DNA of 64,000 bases from Gymnopus androsaceus JB14 (GCA_009733575.1 ML769510.1:1-64000); one strand, 5' to 3'; counted from the first letter of the stretch, positions 11,211 through 22,982 are shown. Program-made: numbers and translations. Notes: a model not told the origin generated them from the sequence alone.

Positions 11211-12497
11211 ATGTCTCGTATTCTAGTTCGTCCCTTTACATTCTTCTCCTCTCTTGCATAAATAACTAACCTCATTTCAGGTTACAGGAGCAAACGGTTT
11301 CCTTGGAGCTCACATTGTGAAGGAAGCCTTGGACAGTGGGTATATTGTGCGAGGAACTGTTCGATCTTCAGAAAAGGCCGAGGAGTTGAAGAAGGTCTTT
11401 CCTTCTGATAAGTTCGAGACGACAATCGTGCCCGATCTGATTGAGAGCGATTACACCGAAGCGTTAAAAGGTAAATAGTAGGGAATATTTTCTGCATACA
11501 ATACTGATGCTTTTATTTTCATTTAGGTGTTACTGCTGTCATCCACTCCGCTTCACCCTTCATAGTGACTATTAATGACCCCAAGAAAGACCTTTTGGAT
11601 CCTGCAATCGAAGGAACTTTGAGTGTTTTGCGTGCCACACAAGCAGCTGGAATTAAACGCGTTGTGGTGACCTCCTCCCTAGGAGCTGTGCCCAGTAAAC
11701 CGGAATGTGAGTGAAAGCTAGAGTTGGTCAGGAGCGATCTGTACTAAAGCTCCCTTAGTGATTTTTGCTGATGTGACCTACGGGCCCGACGACTGGTAAG
11801 CCTTTCCTTATGATGCTTTGGATCATTATCCAACTACGTATCTACCTTTTCAGGCTCCCGATCACCTACGAACAAGCCTCTAGCGGACGATTGCCTGGTA
11901 ATATTGCTTACATTGCGTCCAAAAAGTTTGCCGAGTTGGCTGCATGGGACTTCGTGAAGGAGCACCCCGAGCTAAAGTTGACTACAATCAATCGTGCGTT
12001 CTACTACTTATAGTTCTCTCCACTTCTCTCAGACTCAGACTCTCACTTAAACAGCCACGATGATCTACGGCCCCGTCATACACCCCATTTCATCCTTGAA
12101 ATCCCTCAACACTTCCAACGCAACCATTTATTCGCTTATCAACGGCTCCAAGGAGCTTCCGGATGCAATCCCCTCTTTCTGTGACGTTGTTTCTACAGCA
12201 AAGATCCATGTTAAAGCCTTGGAATCTGAATCCGTAGTAGGGAAGCGCGTCCTGTTTTCCAAGGGGACGGCAACTATATATCAGATTCTGAATGTCATTG
12301 CGAAGGCTAGGCCAGAGCTCAGCGACCGCTTTCCGTCGATTCCGGAAGCGGATCCGATGGAAGGAAAGACGATTTCGAGGTTTGATTCGACGTTGGCTAT
12401 GGATACGCTTGGAGTGAAGGGTTTGGGTTTGGAAGAGACAGTTCTTCAGACGGTGGATAGTCTGTTGGAGTTGGAGAAGAAATTGGGAACGAATTAG
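11211..12497 (+). CDS. NAD(P)-dependent extended-SDR reductase (dihydroflavonol-4-reductase-like)
   Basis: Soluble oxidoreductase of the extended short-chain dehydrogenase family; members reduce ketones or aldehydes such as ketone esters, methylglyoxal or cinnamoyl-type substrates. Six exons join in frame: 11211-11225, 11281-11470, 11527-11706, 11759-11795, 11854-11993 and 12055-12497, giving 334 residues. The N-terminal cofactor motif is VTGANGFLGAHIV (GxxGxxG). VVTSSLGAV carries the catalytic Ser region. The usual YxxxK appears as YIASKKFAE. RGTVRS after the second strand suggests NADPH binding. The C-terminal half keeps the typical YGPVIHP turn. The first exon is only 15 nt and encodes MSRIL, which completes the first beta strand. 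The substrate cannot be told from sequence. Confidence 0.85.
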
Positions 12498-12960
12498 ATT
12501 ATTATTTTTGTCGACTGCAAAAATCTTCCTTTTACAATCGTGCTTTTGTACGAAGCATAATTTAGATCGAACTTTTCAGCTTTGACTGCCAACGGTCGAG
12601 GAGAATGAGTGAGCCAAGTTTGAGGTCTTTCCGTGTGCAGGACTGAAAGTGGTAGGCGAGTCGGTTCGTGGTATTATCTCAAGTTGTATATATCGAATAT
12701 ATCTCCTGAAGATGAAGCCAAAATAAAACCAATCTCGGCTTCACTGTTAAGCTAGGATACTATTTTATGTATTCTGTTATCTGTGTGACCACGGAGATGA
12801 AGAACTATGTAGACGGGATCTTACCCTCTTATACCCGAAGTGCCCCAAGTCCCAGAACCAAAAACATTAAACAAATAAATAAAAGTCTATAAAAAGTCCT
12901 GTCCAGTGCGCGAGGGACAGAATGATGTGGGATCGGTCGCCCTAAGTAAAGGATGAGCAT
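12498..12960. other. convergent intergenic region
   Basis: This is 463 bases between the SDR stop and the G-alpha stop, which face each other. It should hold both 3' UTRs. No gene is seen. Confidence 0.5.
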
Positions 12961-14450
12961 CTATAACTCCACACACTCATTAACGTTGAGCCTGAGGATG
13001 ATATCGTGGATGTTGTTCAATACCACTGTTTACCATTGCGTAATGACAGAGCGACAGACGACAGGCACAAGCGGGGAACGGAAAAGGAGATTACAGTAAA
13101 CGTCAGGCGAGAACCAACTTAAGGTAAGATGACAACGTACATTTCATTTTTTGAGTGTCCGTTGCACAAGTATAATATGCGAAAAGTGGTTTTATTCTCT
13201 TGTTCCGGCTCACGAATCGGTTATGCAAGTAATTGCTAGCGGCGGCATAATCCTCGCCACCATTGTAGTCAGGGAAGTAGTCACCTACATGCTTAATGTA
13301 GAGGACGCAGTGGGAAAGAGGATACAAACTCACTTAGCGGGGACCGATGGAGCTTCTCCGCGAAAAGATCAATCTTGTTCAAAAACAGAACCTAAGAGAT
13401 GAGGACTTGAGAGAGAAAAAGAACAACAGCAAAACGAAAGGCTTACGATTGTTGTCCCAAGAAACCATCTTGAATTACATATTGAATCGAAAAGTATCAA
13501 TGCCTCTTGCACACGGTTCTAAGACCGAAATGGTTGAGGTTCAAGCGCTTAAAGTTAAACAGCTTGGAAAGACGTACGACATTCTCATCCTCGTACAACG
13601 TCATATCATATTCGGGCAAACTGACCAAGAAGAGCAGCATATTGACATTCTCAAAACAATGGATCCACTTCTTTCGTTCTGATTGTTGACCTCCGACATC
13701 GAACATATTGTATGTCAGTTCGCCGACCTTGAAGGTCATCTCAGTGATACCAGTGGTCTTGACACGAGAACGAAGTATATCCTGGTCGTTAGGCATGTAT
13801 CCCGGACCTGATATACGGTCGATAGAGTTGAAAAAGTAGACTGCCGAGTCGTTGAGTTGAACTCGCGAGAACGACGAACGGCTTCCTTGACATTTGGGTC
13901 TTTCCAAAGAGAGCGGATGGAATCGGCAATGCCCCGAGGAAGGTCATCAACTTCGTTCCAGTCCATTGAAAGGGCAAGGAGAGTATCACGATGAGCATTG
14001 TTCCGAGGGATCAAAGAAAGATTCAACTGAGGCAGAACGCCTAGAATGGCTCTAGGAAAAATTCAATTAGTGAGGAATTAAGAAAATGAACTGAACATAC
14101 CGCATAGATTGAATAGGCGTTGGAAAAGATAATTTCCTTGTAAGATTCCCGCTCTTGGTCATTGTAGCCTCCGGAATGAATAAGTTTCATCTGCTTCAGC
14201 ACTGTTGACTAAATCCCACCCAGTCAGGAGCAGAACGAAAAGCGAAGAGCTGCGACATACCTTTCCAGATTCACCAGCTCCAAGCAACAGTATTTTAACA
14301 TTGTTCCTCGCCATCATACGGTCCATGGTGAGCTGGTTCTCAATCTCGTCGTTTCCTGCACCTCCAGTTAATATTGGTTGAACAATAGGAATACTCACGA
14401 GCTTTGGCCTTTTCGTCGCCTCCCAGTCCAGAAGATTGAACGCAGCCCAT
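12961..14450 (-). CDS. heterotrimeric G protein alpha subunit
   Basis: GTPase at the inner plasma membrane that couples receptors (in fungi pheromone or nutrient receptors) to cAMP or MAPK signalling. The start at 14450 gives MGCVQSSG, with the Gly2 myristoylation and Cys3 palmitoylation sites expected of the family. Conserved parts follow over about eight exons: P-loop LLGAGESGK with the Ser-Thr on the next exon, the helical domain, switch I RVKTTGI, switch [15 protein letters not shown], the guanine-specificity loop FLNKIDLF and the TCATDT loop. The last exon, after an intron ending at about 13030, encodes [16 protein letters not shown] and stops at 12961. The C-terminus ECVEL differs from the ECGLL or ECGIM tail common in fungal classes I-III but keeps the Cys at position -4. 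It fits one of the extra G-alpha paralogues of basidiomycetes. Confidence 0.9.
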
Positions 14451-15119
14451 TATCGGCGCAAGAAATTGAGAAGAAAAAAAAAAGAATGACAAGAATCAAA
14501 GAGACAGTGAAAGGGGAAGAACACCGTCGTCTCCCGTAGGTCCTCAGAAGACAAGCTTCGTCGTGGCTGTAGTGATCATTGATCTTGATCAGAAGCTCGT
14601 AAGCTTCCGCGGCCCCGCGCCGATTGATCAAAGCGTACTTTCTCAACCTAATACAAGCGCCTGTACAGGCGCGCGAGATTGCTTGAAACTGCAGCGAGAC
14701 TATCATGGTGTTGTTGGGCGTCCAAGACAAATTGATCCGAGGATTAGATAATACTATAGAGTCATCTGTTGGAATGGGAAGAAGGGGGAGGTTAAGAAAC
14801 GACTATGGGGGGAACTACTACAAGGTCGTTAGCAGCGCGGTTTGCTGCTTCGTTCACGTCTTCCCGCTTGATATCCAGATAAAATTCGTGCCATATATCA
14901 CCTTCGAGATAGCTCATGTCCTGGCCCCAAATAGATAATTGCTCTACAGGCTTCAGGAACTCCATTTCTCGTTTCACACTTCCCACCTCCACCGAGACCA
15001 TTTCCCACCGTGATATTAACTATATTATACAAAGGGCGGAATACGCAGCTGTTTGGGAAACGAAATTCCGGTACACCTTCGAGTTGAAGTCCGCGATTGG
15101 GATGGACGAGCTGGGGAGT
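14451..15119. other. intergenic with unsupported short frames
   Basis: No gene was recognised. On the - strand a frame at 14792-15001 starts MVSVEVGSVKREMEFLKPVE. It lies just downstream of the small secreted gene in another frame and could be a missed last exon of that gene, but I cannot join them by a convincing intron. Confidence 0.35.
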
Positions 15120-15618
15120 TTAGCTGGGAGGCCCGCCGCTGTGAACTAGGCTTTGGTCTTTTGCTCCGAATTCGGCTCTTTGACCCGAGCTACATGGAGT
15201 ATTATAGATGCGAACGTTATCGCGGGGAATGTGAAATTTTTCCACTGCGTAGTCTTTCTGCCACTCTTCGAACCTTGTGTCATTCGAGAAGGGGACGGTG
15301 ATTATTGAGTTGCCGCCCTTTTCGGAATGGACACCGTCCAAAGAGCTGGGGACTGGGGCAGCTATTCCGGCGACCAAAGCGGAACTGTGGCCGGCAGGTA
15401 GAGGAGTAATGTCGGCGGTTTCTTCTTGGCTCTTGAGCTTGTTACTATTAGTTTGGGGTATTTTTCGGCGGATATCCTGAAGATGAATGCAAGTCTTGAA
15501 GTTTAATGACCGGGTTATTAAGAAAGCTCACAAGAATGGGTACTGCGCACGCAGTCAATACAATGGAGACCAGACCAAAAGCTACAACTGCAGCACAAAG
15601 ATGCCCTTCGAAACGCAT
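15120..15618 (-). CDS. small secreted or membrane-anchored protein, unknown function
   Basis: I do not recognise a family. Two exons, 15618-15532 and 15476-15120 on the - strand, are separated by a 55-nt intron with GTGAGC donor and TTCAG acceptor, and give 147 residues. The N-terminus MRFEGHLCAAVVAFGLVSIV continues into a hydrophobic stretch ending at ACAVPIL. It reads as a signal peptide or a single membrane segment. A dibasic DIRRK directly follows, which could be a Kex2-type processing site. The rest is hydrophilic with PFSNDTRFEEW and one Cys near the end. The fit of exon phase, intron ends and signal sequence is the main support. Expression is not shown. Confidence 0.5.
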
Positions 15619-16937
15619 TATCGATGTGTGTCGGGTCTGAACCTAGATTACTATCATGATCGAGTCTACTAGCGAATATAGTTGAGCTCACTAGTAAGTA
15701 ATAAAAATGGGTGAAGCGATCCAGGGAGCTCGACGGCCTCGACCAGCGAACTGTGAGAAAGGGCTGTATCGTTAGCGCTTTTTATAGAAATCAAGGGAAA
15801 TTTGCAGTAGCGATTTATTGATCGCGGGGATACATCTATACCACTTCCAAAAAAGAAAAGCGAGGAAGTTTACCTTACTTCACTTCAAAAATGTACCATC
15901 CAGAGTTCCAGCGAGGTTTTACAAGGTTGTACATCTGTGGTCAGAACTTCCGATTTTAGAGAAATACTGTCGTATTAAGCTTCAAGCAGGCCATGCGTCC
16001 TTATTTGATCCGTAGACCAGCCTGCCAGCGGCTACCTGCGAGTAACCCGATACATATAAAGAACCATATATATCTAGCCATATCTAATTCTCGTCCGAGG
16101 CTAGCCATCGCATAGAAACTGATCGCCTTTCAACGAATGCGAGCGTTTTCCTGTTGCCTTTCTTCCGACTCGATAGAGTATCAAGGAATTCAAAGGAGAG
16201 TGTGCCGCGGCGTATACACTATCTTCCTATAAGGGAAATTTTCGACTTGTACCGGAAGTAAGTCTGCAGTAACTCGGATCGGAGTCTGGCATTAACGGGG
16301 TAGTAACACAACCTTGCTACTGACAAGAGAGTAGCGAGTTTGTGTCACGGGAAGTTGCGTACGCGATTTTCTGAAGAAGGTACTTAGGCAAGCTACTAAT
16401 GGTAAAGGCTTACTGAGAGGGACTCCGACTTAAGCTACTTATGGTAAGAGGCGGCGCTACACCGGCGCTTATCTTATCAGCCGTGGTTTGCACCCAACTA
16501 CACGTTCCGGGCTCTTTTGATTTTGTTACAATCCTACTCAGCTGCTGGAGCATCAATCTAGCAGAAATTCTTACCGATCGAACTTGGATCGAAGTATTCA
16601 ACGCGTTCAAGTTATTCTCGGCGCGTTCACAGGATCTACGCGTCTTCAACAAGCCTGTAGGAATCATCTCGACGGATTTTACGCTCATTATTGTTCCAAC
16701 TGGGTTGTTTCGCTTTGTGAAAGTTCTTGCTGCGAGCTTGGAAATCAGGTGAGTTGCTCTGATATTCGTCAACTTTAAGTGGCACCAATGTTTTCTTTGT
16801 TCCTCCAGTTAGGTGGCATCTGCAAGTTCTGCAAGTTATGATAAAGCCCATGTTCTCATTGAAATCATTTCCGCAGGGTCTACACGATGGCTCCGTCAGT
16901 CTCGCTTGTAATTCACATCAGATACTCGCCAGCCAAG
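15619..16937. other. intergenic, 1.3 kb
   Basis: Overlapping frames on both strands at 16410-16778 (103 and 120 codons) have no motif and no partner exons, so I do not call them. The region between the secreted gene and the RS gene should contain both promoters, as the genes are divergent. Confidence 0.4.
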
Positions 16938-18960
16938 ATGCAGTCGTTAGCCGAGATGAACTTTTTAACAAGATACGACTATCTACGTTGGGACCTTACT
17001 CAGCTCAAGCTTCCACATCCTCCTCTGGCCCAGACTGAAGTGAGAGATAGAGAAATATCGTGTTTTTGGGAGACGAAAAAGTATTCCGTGCGGTTCTTTT
17101 TCTCAGATCATTCAAGCTATGATACTTACAATCTTTTAGCCATTGTGGAATGTCGTTGACAGAATCGTTCAGATGCAAGATTCAAGTATTGAAATACTTG
17201 AAGCAATGGAAAAGGCCGAGATGTTAGTCCACTCGACTTTTCATATCGTTTATTTTACTGATGGCGCTGTAAGCAGTAAACGCATCCGGATGTACGAACT
17301 GTGAGTACTCATGTCAACTTGGAGCTGTACCGTCCAGTGCTTATCATTAAAGTCTATAAGCTCATCAGAAGCTGCACTGGGACGCCCGTTGGCTGAAGTT
17401 ACTAGGTTCACTTCGCGTCAATCCTCTCCCAGCATATTTTCGCATAGGGATGCAGAATCGCAATTCTCAAACTCGTTATCGCTCCCAGGAATATTTCATT
17501 CGAACGCACCCTCGCGTGGACGAACGCGATCACGCTCCCCTCCCTCAGTATCTCATGGCGATTTCTACAGACGACGTTCTTCACGTACTAGCCCTCATTA
17601 CCGGTCTCGAAGTCGAAGTCGGAGTTGGACACGTTCCCGCTCCCCTACATCCCGTGTTGATTTTTTTAGAAGACGTTCTGCAGAATATCAATCTGGCACC
17701 CCACGCAGTAGCTCCTGTTACCGTTCTCGAAGTCGGAGCCGGACACGTTCTCGCTCGCCTCCATCTCGTGGTGATTTCTCCAGCAGACATTTAGATGATG
17801 ACTATGGAAGGAGAAAGCATCGATCTGATACTAGGCATTATATAAGTCGGAGCCCTCAGTCGCATCGAGAGAGACGCTCACGTTCTCCCTACTCGATCGC
17901 CTCCTCACGCGAAAGCGGAGAAACACGTTCTCGCTCTCATTCACGGCCACCTCAAAACACCACCGATGTAGTGGACCATCCTGAAGGTCCTCGTATCCAC
18001 CGTCTACCGCGTCGAAAAACACGTTCTCCCGATCCAATCTCGCGCGAAACGCGCACCCTTTCTACTCCATCTTCTCCAAGATCTCGCAGCCGCTCCGAAC
18101 GATGGGACTTTGACAGAAGGAGAAACCATGAACAATGGCCGCGCATCCGTCACGATAACGAAATCCGCAGGATCGAGTCTATCCAGGTGGCTCTGCGCGA
18201 AATAGAGCAACAAACCTCTGTCGATTGTGATTCACTGGGCTATGGAAGCAGTGATGACTTCCCTCTCCCTCCTCCTCATCAGAGTTTACCCCAGAGGCCA
18301 CCGTTACTCAGCGATCGCGTGCGGGCGGCTCTTGAAAAATCGCAACAGCGGCAACAGGGTTCAGTTTCCTCCCTTGGTTGCGACCAAGATGGGAGATCGC
18401 TTTTGGATATAGACATGAAAGGAATGCCAATACCATTATCATCAGCTTCGGATTCCGCTACCGTGTCCGTCTCGGGGCAAGCAAATCCAGCTTCCTCATA
18501 CGAAACTATGGAGTTCTTGAATTCTTTGTACCACGATATACGTATGACACATCCCGAGCTGGGGTTGAACATGACCAACACATCTGTTAACGGGTTCACT
18601 GAGAATCGTAGTGAACGGATTTCCGAACTTACGGGCGAATTCTGGGACATTGGACGATGTATGTCTGCTGCTTCTGCGAGGTGTTTGATGATAGAGAAGC
18701 AATTGAGGGATTCGGGGCAATTGATTGGCTCTGGTAGTGAATGTGACGGTAGGTTTTTAATCCTACGTCCTGAATTCGCTTATGCTAATTTTCGTACGCC
18801 AGAGCTGTATGAAAATCTCGTCAAAGCAGATGATCGTCTACAAGAAGAACAGAAGCAATGTGTGCGCATGGAGATGGCGTTGGAGGATGTTTTAAGAGAG
18901 TGTAGGCAGCCTACCGTTGTCCCTGAGCTCCTTGCAGCTTTCGCTAGAATGAAGGCTTGA
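16938..18960 (+). CDS. arginine/serine-rich (RS-domain-like) protein, copy 1 of a tandem pair
   Basis: Function unknown. RS-rich proteins often act in pre-mRNA splicing or nuclear speckles, but no RRM is seen. Exons: 16938-17039, 17140-17222, a 24-nt microexon 17277-17300, and 17361-18960 (which may hold one more 3n-length intron at about 18747-18802). The N-terminal part is helical (YDYLRWDLTQLKL, SSIEILEAMEKAE). Residues from about 110 to 330 carry repeated RSRSRSRSWTRSRSP-like blocks separated by DFYRRRS and DFFRRRS. The C-terminal 200 residues are not RS-rich and end in a helical segment (DRLQEEQKQCVRMEMALEDV). The start was chosen by alignment to the downstream paralogue; ATGs at 16887 and 16956 are alternatives. 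The repeated ~150-base coding units suggest expansion by slippage. Confidence 0.65.
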
Positions 18961-19615
18961 TGAACGCTCTTTTTTTACGTTTAATTGTATTTGTGTCGTT
19001 TGTTTTTGTTATTGTTGTTATTCTCGAAAGGCTGGGTTTTGGGATGCAGCTGTACAGTACGTTTCATTGTTGTACCTGATATAAGTATGTAGCTATATAC
19101 TGTATCTGCTTTTTAACTGAGTTGACCATAAGATTGAACGTTAAACCGGCAATTCATGTACAGAGTTGATACTGCATCTGTACGCACAAGGTACTACGCA
19201 GCCTTCCACATTTATTCCACTATTAGTACTAACAGAAGGCAAATCATAAAAGCAACCAAGGCCAAAGAATCATGAGCGACATGAGCACGGGGCGTAAACC
19301 CTATTTTAGGTCTCTTAATTTGGCAAGGCACCTTCCAGATATGGGCTAGCCTCGTGGTTCGCTTGTAACCACCGCCTCTTTATTTTGTCTTCATTTTGTC
19401 TTTTATCCGTTCCATTGAACCCAATGCTTTAAATCTGCTAGTTGAAATATTTACTAAACTACGCGAATGGCAAGTCTCTTTCGCACTTTGCTTCTAATTT
19501 TTCGTCGCTCACTATCTTTCTTTCCACAGCGCTGAACGATTCCAATGCCGCTTCAATATGTTCACAATGGTAGTGCACATTGAATACTCAATACTCGGTT
19601 ACAAAGGCCAGTTGG
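18961..19615. other. intergenic between the RS paralogues
   Basis: This is 655 bases with no recognised gene. It holds the 3' end of RS copy 1 and the promoter of copy 2. Confidence 0.45.
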
Positions 19616-20889
19616 ATGCTCAGACAGAGGCCGATGATCAAAAACGACATTTTTCACTCCGATCTCGCAAAGCTGCAGTTGCCACCGGTCTCTCAGGACA
19701 ATACCAATGCCACAGCACACGGGATGACTGTTTCGGATGACGATACTGTGTGAGGCTCTAGTATAATCGCATCGAATTCATCTACTTGAACTTGAAATTT
19801 ACGCAGACTCTGCGGTTCGAAATTAGCGTGTTTCTTCGTGATTCGAATGAGGAAATATTACCAGCGATGAAGGCGGCCTTAATGTGAGTGTACTCTATGC
19901 CATACATCTAGGCCATATTGACCTGTAACGCTGTTGCGATGGTACAGTGAGCGTGTATGGATGGAAGAAATGTGAGCCTATGCTTGAACTTGAAGTCGCA
20001 TCTACTTATCATTGGTATAGTAAGGGTCACCATCACTCTACCAAAACACTTCGTTATCGCTCTCCGAGCCCATCATCGCGTCGAAGTTCGCGCGTTCCGA
20101 CTGGCCCCTCGCACTCGTCTCCTAGTTCAAATCAACGACTTTGCAATCAAAGCGCAAGGTGATAACAGAAGAAACAACAACCATTCGAATCGAACTCTCC
20201 TTATCGTCATCGTCGACACGTTGAGAGCTCATCAGGCTCATCTTCTTTCGCTTATAACAGGAGAACGCGCTCTATAGCCATCAGTAATTCAAGCTCCATC
20301 TTCGCGTCGAGGCGCGGTTCTCCGCACGCATTCATTCAGCATCCGAACAGCTACTCCAGTATTACAGGTGACAAAAACCATTGACGCGCCACTGATCATC
20401 GCGTCTCCTCCGCACAGACCTAGATCCTCTAGTCCTCGTTCACACTCTTTCAGCTCACTACAACCGAGCGCTCTCCTTTCTACATGCGACGACTCTTCGA
20501 AATGCCTTGCCAAAGGGGAAGAACTTTTATCGCTTCTCCTACAATACAAATGGGCTATCCCCGACCATCTCCCGACCATTTTACCCACTCCGGATGACGT
20601 TCATATGACATCGGAATATAATCTTATGGCAGGAGAAATGGGCGCTGTAAACTTTGGCAATGATCTCGATCTTTCGAATTACTCGTTCGACCCATTATAT
20701 ATTCTTCTACATTTTACCGTTGTCACCGACCGTCGAGTGCAACAGCTAGCCCATCGGGTCATCCAGTCCTATAGCAGAAGCAACTCATGGATGGACGGAG
20801 GTTGGAGAGATTTATCGACAATTAATCTGTGTCGAATATTCTTTCCAGTGCTGCAAGAGTGGAGGCTGCGATATATGTATACGATCTAG
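19616..20889 (+). CDS. arginine/serine-rich protein, copy 2 (diverged tandem paralogue)
   Basis: Paralogue of the gene just upstream. Exons 19616-19747, 19807-19883, a 24-nt microexon 19948-19971 and one from 20021 have the same order, phases and microexon length as copy 1. The proteins align as FHSDLAKLQLP against LRWDLTQLKLP, SNEEILPAMKAALI against SSIEILEAMEKAEI, and ERVWMEEM against KRIRMYEL. The RS region is shorter (YRSPSPSSRRSSR, RPRSSSPRSHSFSS). TGA TAA occurs in frame at 20160-20165. A 69-nt intron from 20159 to about 20227 would remove it in frame, so the gene may be whole. The 3' half to 20889 lies in another frame and needs at least one more intron. The end is uncertain. Confidence 0.5.
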
Positions 20890-21618
20890 ATCCCGACACT
20901 CACTGCTAGTCATATTGTCTTCGCATTTGCTTTCATCGTTGCTCTTATTGCCTAAACATATCACCAACTTGAAGTAATTAATACACTCAACCATCTTCGT
21001 CCTTGCTTTCTAGCACTTTTTGACGCACGGAGGGTTCAAGCACCCTATCATGACGCCAGATATCGGGTAAAGAAGCATCGTTCCACCTCTGCGTCCCAAG
21101 CTCCAAGTTCAGAGCTTCTAGGTCGATTTATGCTCCAAGGTCAGTTTTGTGTTCCTTCCGTTAACTGTTCAATGAACACTTTCATGCGATAGATAGATGG
21201 ATAGATAGTTCGGTGGCTTTCACTTGTATCGGTTGATTTTCGTTCATCTGTTTTTCAGTCAAGTGGAGTAAACCAGAAGACATGTGTTATACAATGGTGA
21301 CATAGTATATGGTGGATTTGTTCTGAAAATCTTCTGGTGGAGCATTCAAAGTCATCCGACCAAAACGATTTCGGACTTCTTTGCTTTCGGGGGATTACTG
21401 AGAGCTCACGCCACTTGCGCTTGGCTCTACTCCAGTGCGGTAATTTTACTGGACTGAATGGAATTGGATCATGGTGGAGTATCGTGCCCTTTACCAGGTT
21501 GCTTCTGAATCTAGCTTCCACTTTTCTTCATATAAAGTGCAGTCTCAGTTCCGATTTCGTATCATACGAGTAACGAAGAATCACCTCAACTGCCTCACCT
21601 TTTTCTTACGATCTCATC
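20890..21618. other. intergenic
   Basis: This is 729 bases without a recognised gene. It contains a short TAGATAGA-type microsatellite near 21190. The last part is the likely promoter of the secreted protein. Confidence 0.45.
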
Positions 21619-22591
21619 ATGCAAACGAAATCAGCTAATATCTTCCTTCTCCTCTCTACCCTATTTCTGACCGCCTTTTCTCAAACGATTTCTATACTTT
21701 CACCAACTCCCGACGCAGAGATAACTGCAGGGCAAGATGTAACGCTTCAGTTGGCTTTTGGAGTGAGTGTCTACCTATCTTCCAATTAATCATCCTCCGT
21801 CGCCTCTTGCAATAATTATACTTATTATCCTTTTAACAGAACTCTCTCACTGGGGTACAACACGTCTCCGTTGTAATTGCTATCCTCGATTGCGCAGCCT
21901 TAGGAGAGACATGTCCTACATTGGATGCTGGATCTACACTCGGAGTCCCTTTATTCTCGGGGAACTATACTCCGGAATTCCATGAACAGAATCTGGTGAG
22001 CACCCTTGTTATTCAGTTTGTCCTATATACGAATGCTAAGCTGTAATAACTTCTTGGTACATCTTTCGATCTAGCCACCCATATGAGAACTTCGTACGTG
22101 CTATATCAAGTATGCTTATGCTATGATTATTTTCCTGACACGGTCTCTCGACTACAGACTGTCACCATACCCCAAACGCTCACAGCTGGAACGAACATGT
22201 TGACCGTCGCTCATTTTATGCTGATTGGAGTAAGTGTCGATCTCTTGACTTAGAATTCGTCTTCGTCTTGGCTAATGAAAATCTACTTCTTCCATCTCCC
22301 CCTCTCGCATACTTACAGGCTGGTGCAACACCAATCCTACAGTTCGACAATGTTACTGTTTCGACAGTGTCGCCAAGTACGGACGAGTCGGAGGATGACA
22401 AGAGTACGGGGACGAGTGGTTTATGTGTGAGGGATTATCTCGCGACTCGCGACTCGTGTGTAAAGTTGTGTAACAGGTTGGCATATGGGGCCTCGAGAGT
22501 TGCTCTCAGTGTCGACAAGGACGATATATTATTTTTTAGCTCATGTTGTACTGCTATAATACGATGGATACAAAATTCGTGCTGTACTTAA
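21619..22591 (+). CDS. secreted protein, possible Ser/Thr-rich cell-wall (Kre9/KNH-like) protein
   Basis: Likely secreted small protein. Exon 1 (21619-21762) opens with a clear signal peptide (MQTKSANIFLLLSTLFLTAF), then ISILSPTPDAEITAGQDVTL. That is the start of the domain seen in fungal Ser/Thr-rich GPI-anchored and Kre9/KNH-like proteins. Exon 2 (21840-21995) continues with HVSVVIAILDCAALGETCP and GNYTPEFHEQNL, including possible N-glycosylation sites. Later exons hold PPYENF, TVTIPQTLTAGTNMLTVAH and a Ser/Thr/Asp-rich stretch. The small exon near 22080 does not fit the phase of exon 2 in my model, so splicing there is unresolved. The stop at 22591 assumes no further intron; the C-terminal 60 residues look unlike the family and may be wrong. 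A GPI site is not clear. Confidence 0.5.
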
Positions 22592-22636
22592 TTAAAAAAA
22601 GGTTGTTAAATTGCAGCTTGTAATGCGGAAGGTTAT

Positions 22637-22731
22637 GGCCGCCTGGCGAAATGGCATCGCGTCTGACTACGATGTACTATCAACTTAGTTGTGTAATCAG
22701 GAGATTGCAGGTTCGACCCCTGCGGTGGTCA
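22637..22731 (+). tRNA. tRNA-Arg(ACG) with intron
   Basis: The cloverleaf folds fully. The acceptor stem GGCCGCC pairs with GGTGGTC (two G-U pairs), the D stem GCGA with TCGC, and the anticodon stem TCTGA with TCAGG. The T arm is GCAGG-TTCGACC-CCTGC, with discriminator A. The loop reads CTACGA-A, so the anticodon is ACG (wobble inosine, Arg CGN). A 23-nt intron sits at the canonical place, one base 3' of the anticodon. Confidence 0.88.
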
Positions 22732-22982
22732 TGTGCTTGATTATCAGTGATTTTTTTAGCCTTACGCTTGAACTGTAGCCACAAAAACTCCTTCGAGAGC
22801 AACAAAAGCAGAATAAATCAAGAATGCAAAGTGTACATATTACATATTACGTCTATGACAACCAAACCCTACCCTATGTACCCTTCCTATGGCTTCCGTC
22901 TGTGAAACTTACAATGCTCCAACTCCTCCCGATGCCCCAATCTTAGCCAGCAAGTGTTCCTCTCACTTTCCCCATGCTCCCA

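Noticed and set aside
14792..15001. 69-codon - strand frame as last exon of the secreted gene
   Set aside because: I found no donor/acceptor pair that links it in frame. The 147-residue model already ends in a stop at 15120.
16410..16778. Overlapping 103- and 120-codon frames on both strands
   Set aside because: Neither has recognisable motifs nor joins to neighbouring exons, and both being open suggests chance.
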